From: JBOHHR01 sp050740975
GTDB taxonomy: Bacteria; Pseudomonadota; Gammaproteobacteria; JBOHHR01
Direction of reading: 5' to 3'
Assembly (NCBI GenBank): GCA_050740975.1
Contig: JBOIEE010000092.1
Coordinates: 1 to 14,929 of the forward strand
Length of the DNA: 14,929 nt
Shown: piece after piece, positions 14,600 to 14,929 of the stretch
How positions within the stretch are numbered: position 1 is the first letter of the stretch
Layout of the letters: each line of letters starts with the position of its first letter
Notes under the pieces: model-generated
The model's database searches: none
What the model saw: only the letters and a program-made list of their open reading frames with translations
What the model was told of the DNA's origin: nothing
Translations under genes and position numbers: made by a program

Positions 14600-14715
14600 G
14601 CAAAAAGGGTATTGAACCGCAACTGCTCGCTCAGACGAATGCCTGCCTCTCAAACCTCTCCAAGCAAAACAGGGTGAATTTGTCCTAGCCAGAAACCTCA
14701 AGTGGGTTAAGGGCG

Positions 14716-14754
14716 TATAGCGGATCCTGGACACCGGGCCCCGGATGCCGTATA
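14716..14754. repeat. Imperfect inverted repeat before the DruA-type gene
   Basis: TATAGCGGATCC (14716-14727) and GGATGCCGTATA (14743-14754) are inverted repeats with 9 of 12 positions matching, around a GC-rich centre. They lie 35 nt before the DUF4338 gene and could belong to the end of a mobile element or to its regulation. The rest of 14600-14788 shows nothing. Confidence 0.3.
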
Positions 14755-14788
14755 AGGGTGCCTATGTCAGGCGTCCGAGAAAACCGTC

Positions 14789-14929
14789 TTGAACCTCGAA
14801 GAGATCCGCGTTCGCCCCGTTGAGCGAAGCGAAGAAGCGGATTACCAAGGCCTAATGCAGGCGCATCACTACCTGGGTGCCCTGCCCAAGATCGGCGAAA
14901 CGCTCTGGTACGTGGCCACCTACCGCGGT
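14789..14929 (+). CDS. DUF4338/DruA-type protein, 5' part only
   Basis: The first 47 codons run off the window. The translation IRVRPVERSEEADYQGLMQ, then HHYLGALPKIGETLWYVATY, matches the start of the DUF4338 (DruA) domain, where the HHYLG and LWYVA blocks are highly conserved. DruA names a component of Druantia anti-phage systems. The same domain also occurs in transposon-associated proteins, sometimes fused to an ISAs1-like transposase, and this variant (HHYLGALPKIG) resembles from memory those forms. Which it is depends on sequence beyond 14929. The start is uncertain: TTG 14789 is the only reasonable initiator in frame (the frame opens after a stop at 14753), and no strong ribosome-binding site is seen. 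Confidence 0.8.
   Translation, partial: MNLEEIRVRPVERSEEADYQGLMQAHHYLGALPKIGETLWYVATYRG

Noticed and set aside
1..14929. tRNA, rRNA genes and CRISPR arrays
   Set aside because: No cloverleaf-like sequence with a GTTCGAATC-type T arm and no regularly spaced direct repeats were seen in the intergenic regions.

Overview
The window looks like part of a proteobacterial chromosome, most likely gammaproteobacterial. The basis is a cytochrome b561, a cfa-type lipid methyltransferase, a YbaK deacylase, a DUF1631-family signalling protein and Shine-Dalgarno starts, with GC in the mid-50s % by eye. The genus cannot be read from the sequence. A conserved core is flanked on both sides by accessory or decaying DNA that suggests defence and mobile elements.

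Left edge (1-1640): small accessory genes on the + strand. These are a DUF4926-like protein, a translationally coupled DUF4258-like/DUF2283 pair and a short stand-alone DprA/Smf-like protein. Immediately after the DprA-like stop, in another frame, lies a recognisable scrap of a type I restriction HsdR subunit, so this is probably the eroded edge of a restriction/defence locus.

Core (1640-8878): a secreted L,D-transpeptidase (-) lies divergent from a cytochrome b561 (+). A two-gene minus-strand unit, ybaK then amrS, has a 15-bp palindrome over its predicted transcription start. Then come cfa (+), an unannotated 25-residue single-helix membrane peptide with a perfect Shine-Dalgarno, a divergent EF-G-like GTPase and a small lipoprotein. 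The two long intergenic stretches here and after the lipoprotein (6017-6418 and 8879-9336) hold strong inverted repeats. The second contains two helices that compete for the same RNA.

Signalling pair (9337-14039): a 1136-residue protein with PilZ, DUF1631, a degenerate GGDEF and a degenerate EAL overlaps by 4 nt a cytoplasmic Ser/Thr kinase fused to a cyclic-nucleotide-binding domain. This is the best candidate for an unusual system: a c-di-GMP receptor scaffold translated together with a nucleotide-gated kinase.

Right edge (14040-14929): an N-terminally truncated D-2-hydroxyacid dehydrogenase remnant, a short intergenic stretch with an imperfect inverted repeat, and the first 47 codons of a DUF4338/DruA-type protein that runs off the window. 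No tRNA, rRNA or CRISPR array was seen.
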